Shown one piece after another: positions 63,916 to 64,000 of a stretch of DNA of 64,000 nt. The position numbers were made by a program, and so were the translations under genes. The notes under the pieces were generated by a model. That model saw only the letters and a program-made list of their open reading frames with translations, was not told where the DNA came from and did no database searches. Each line of letters opens with the position of its first letter. The first letter of the stretch is position 1. The DNA lies in the NCBI RefSeq assembly GCF_020410765.1, contig NZ_CP084541.1, forward strand, positions 5,103,001-5,167,000. The letters run 5' to 3'. This stretch comes from Streptomyces marincola (GTDB taxonomy: Bacteria > Actinomycetota > Actinomycetes > Streptomycetales > Streptomycetaceae).

Positions 63916-64000
63916 TCACCTTCCGCAGCCGTCCGCGGGGACGGGCGTCCCGCGGGCGGGCCGCTCCTCGGTGCCGCGGCGTTCCTCCGCCCGCAGGCGT
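63916..64000 (-). CDS. C-terminal end of an unidentified protein (partial at window edge)
   Basis: The minus-strand frame ending at TGA 63916-63918 is open to the window edge and gives about 27 residues (Arg/Glu/Pro-rich, ending DGCGR). The stop overlaps the possible GTG start of the small downstream gene, which supports it being real. The protein cannot be identified from this fragment. Confidence 0.35.
   Translation of the reverse strand, partial: RLRAEERRGTEERPARGTPVPADGCGR

Overview
The window reads as a chromosomal segment of a Streptomyces or close relative. It is very GC-rich with strong third-position GC bias. GTG and TTG starts and GTGA/ATGA start-stop overlaps are common, rare TTA codons mark a few accessory genes, and the core genes are actinobacterial in type (NrtL, Rho with a disordered insert, NucS, long AtpH). 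The gene order lysA-hom-thrC-thrB-rho-LCP-rpmE-prfA-prmC-sua5-PTP-wecA-atpIBEFHAGDC-DUF2550-chitinase ... adenosyltransferase-HBD-STAS-NTPase-nucS matches, from memory, the S. coelicolor region around SCO5350-SCO5388.

Left part (1-23 kb) is accessory. It holds an asparagine-synthetase-like gene with two partner genes (1-2572); a ROK regulator divergent from a sugar ABC transporter (2676-7348); a signalling or conflict-type module of an 89-aa protein, a DUF6879-like protein, an NB-ARC/TPR STAND ATPase and an XRE-DUF5753/DUF397 pair (7482-12010); a secreted pectate lyase; an ECF sigma/membrane protein pair; and a SigK/RskA/fasciclin/molybdopterin-oxidoreductase module resembling the mycobacterial SigK regulon (15210-19014). 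Next come a PPOX-fold protein, a TetR regulator and a truncated MFS transporter that share one palindromic operator (19293-21074). Then follows a lower-GC two-gene operon of unknown function (21392-22971): a nucleotidyltransferase-like protein and a 330-aa partner. It sits between the broken MFS gene and the 3' side of a tRNA-Arg(CCG) and is my main candidate for an undescribed system.

Central part (23.4-47.5 kb) is housekeeping: the aspartate-family amino acid genes lysA, hom, thrC and thrB; transcription termination (rho); translation (rpmE, prfA, prmC, Sua5); cell-envelope polymer attachment and initiation (LCP, WecA-like); and the complete F1Fo ATP synthase operon.

Right part (47.5-64 kb): a chiC-type chitinase with a near-textbook promoter, direct repeats and a DasR-like box; a complete Streptomyces-type gas vesicle cluster gvpOAFGYZJLSK on the minus strand; a two-component system; then cobalamin adenosyltransferase, 3-hydroxybutyryl-CoA dehydrogenase, a STAS protein, a membrane-anchored NTPase, an alpha/beta hydrolase and the mismatch endonuclease NucS. 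I saw no CRISPR array, no rRNA and no intact transposase or integrase.
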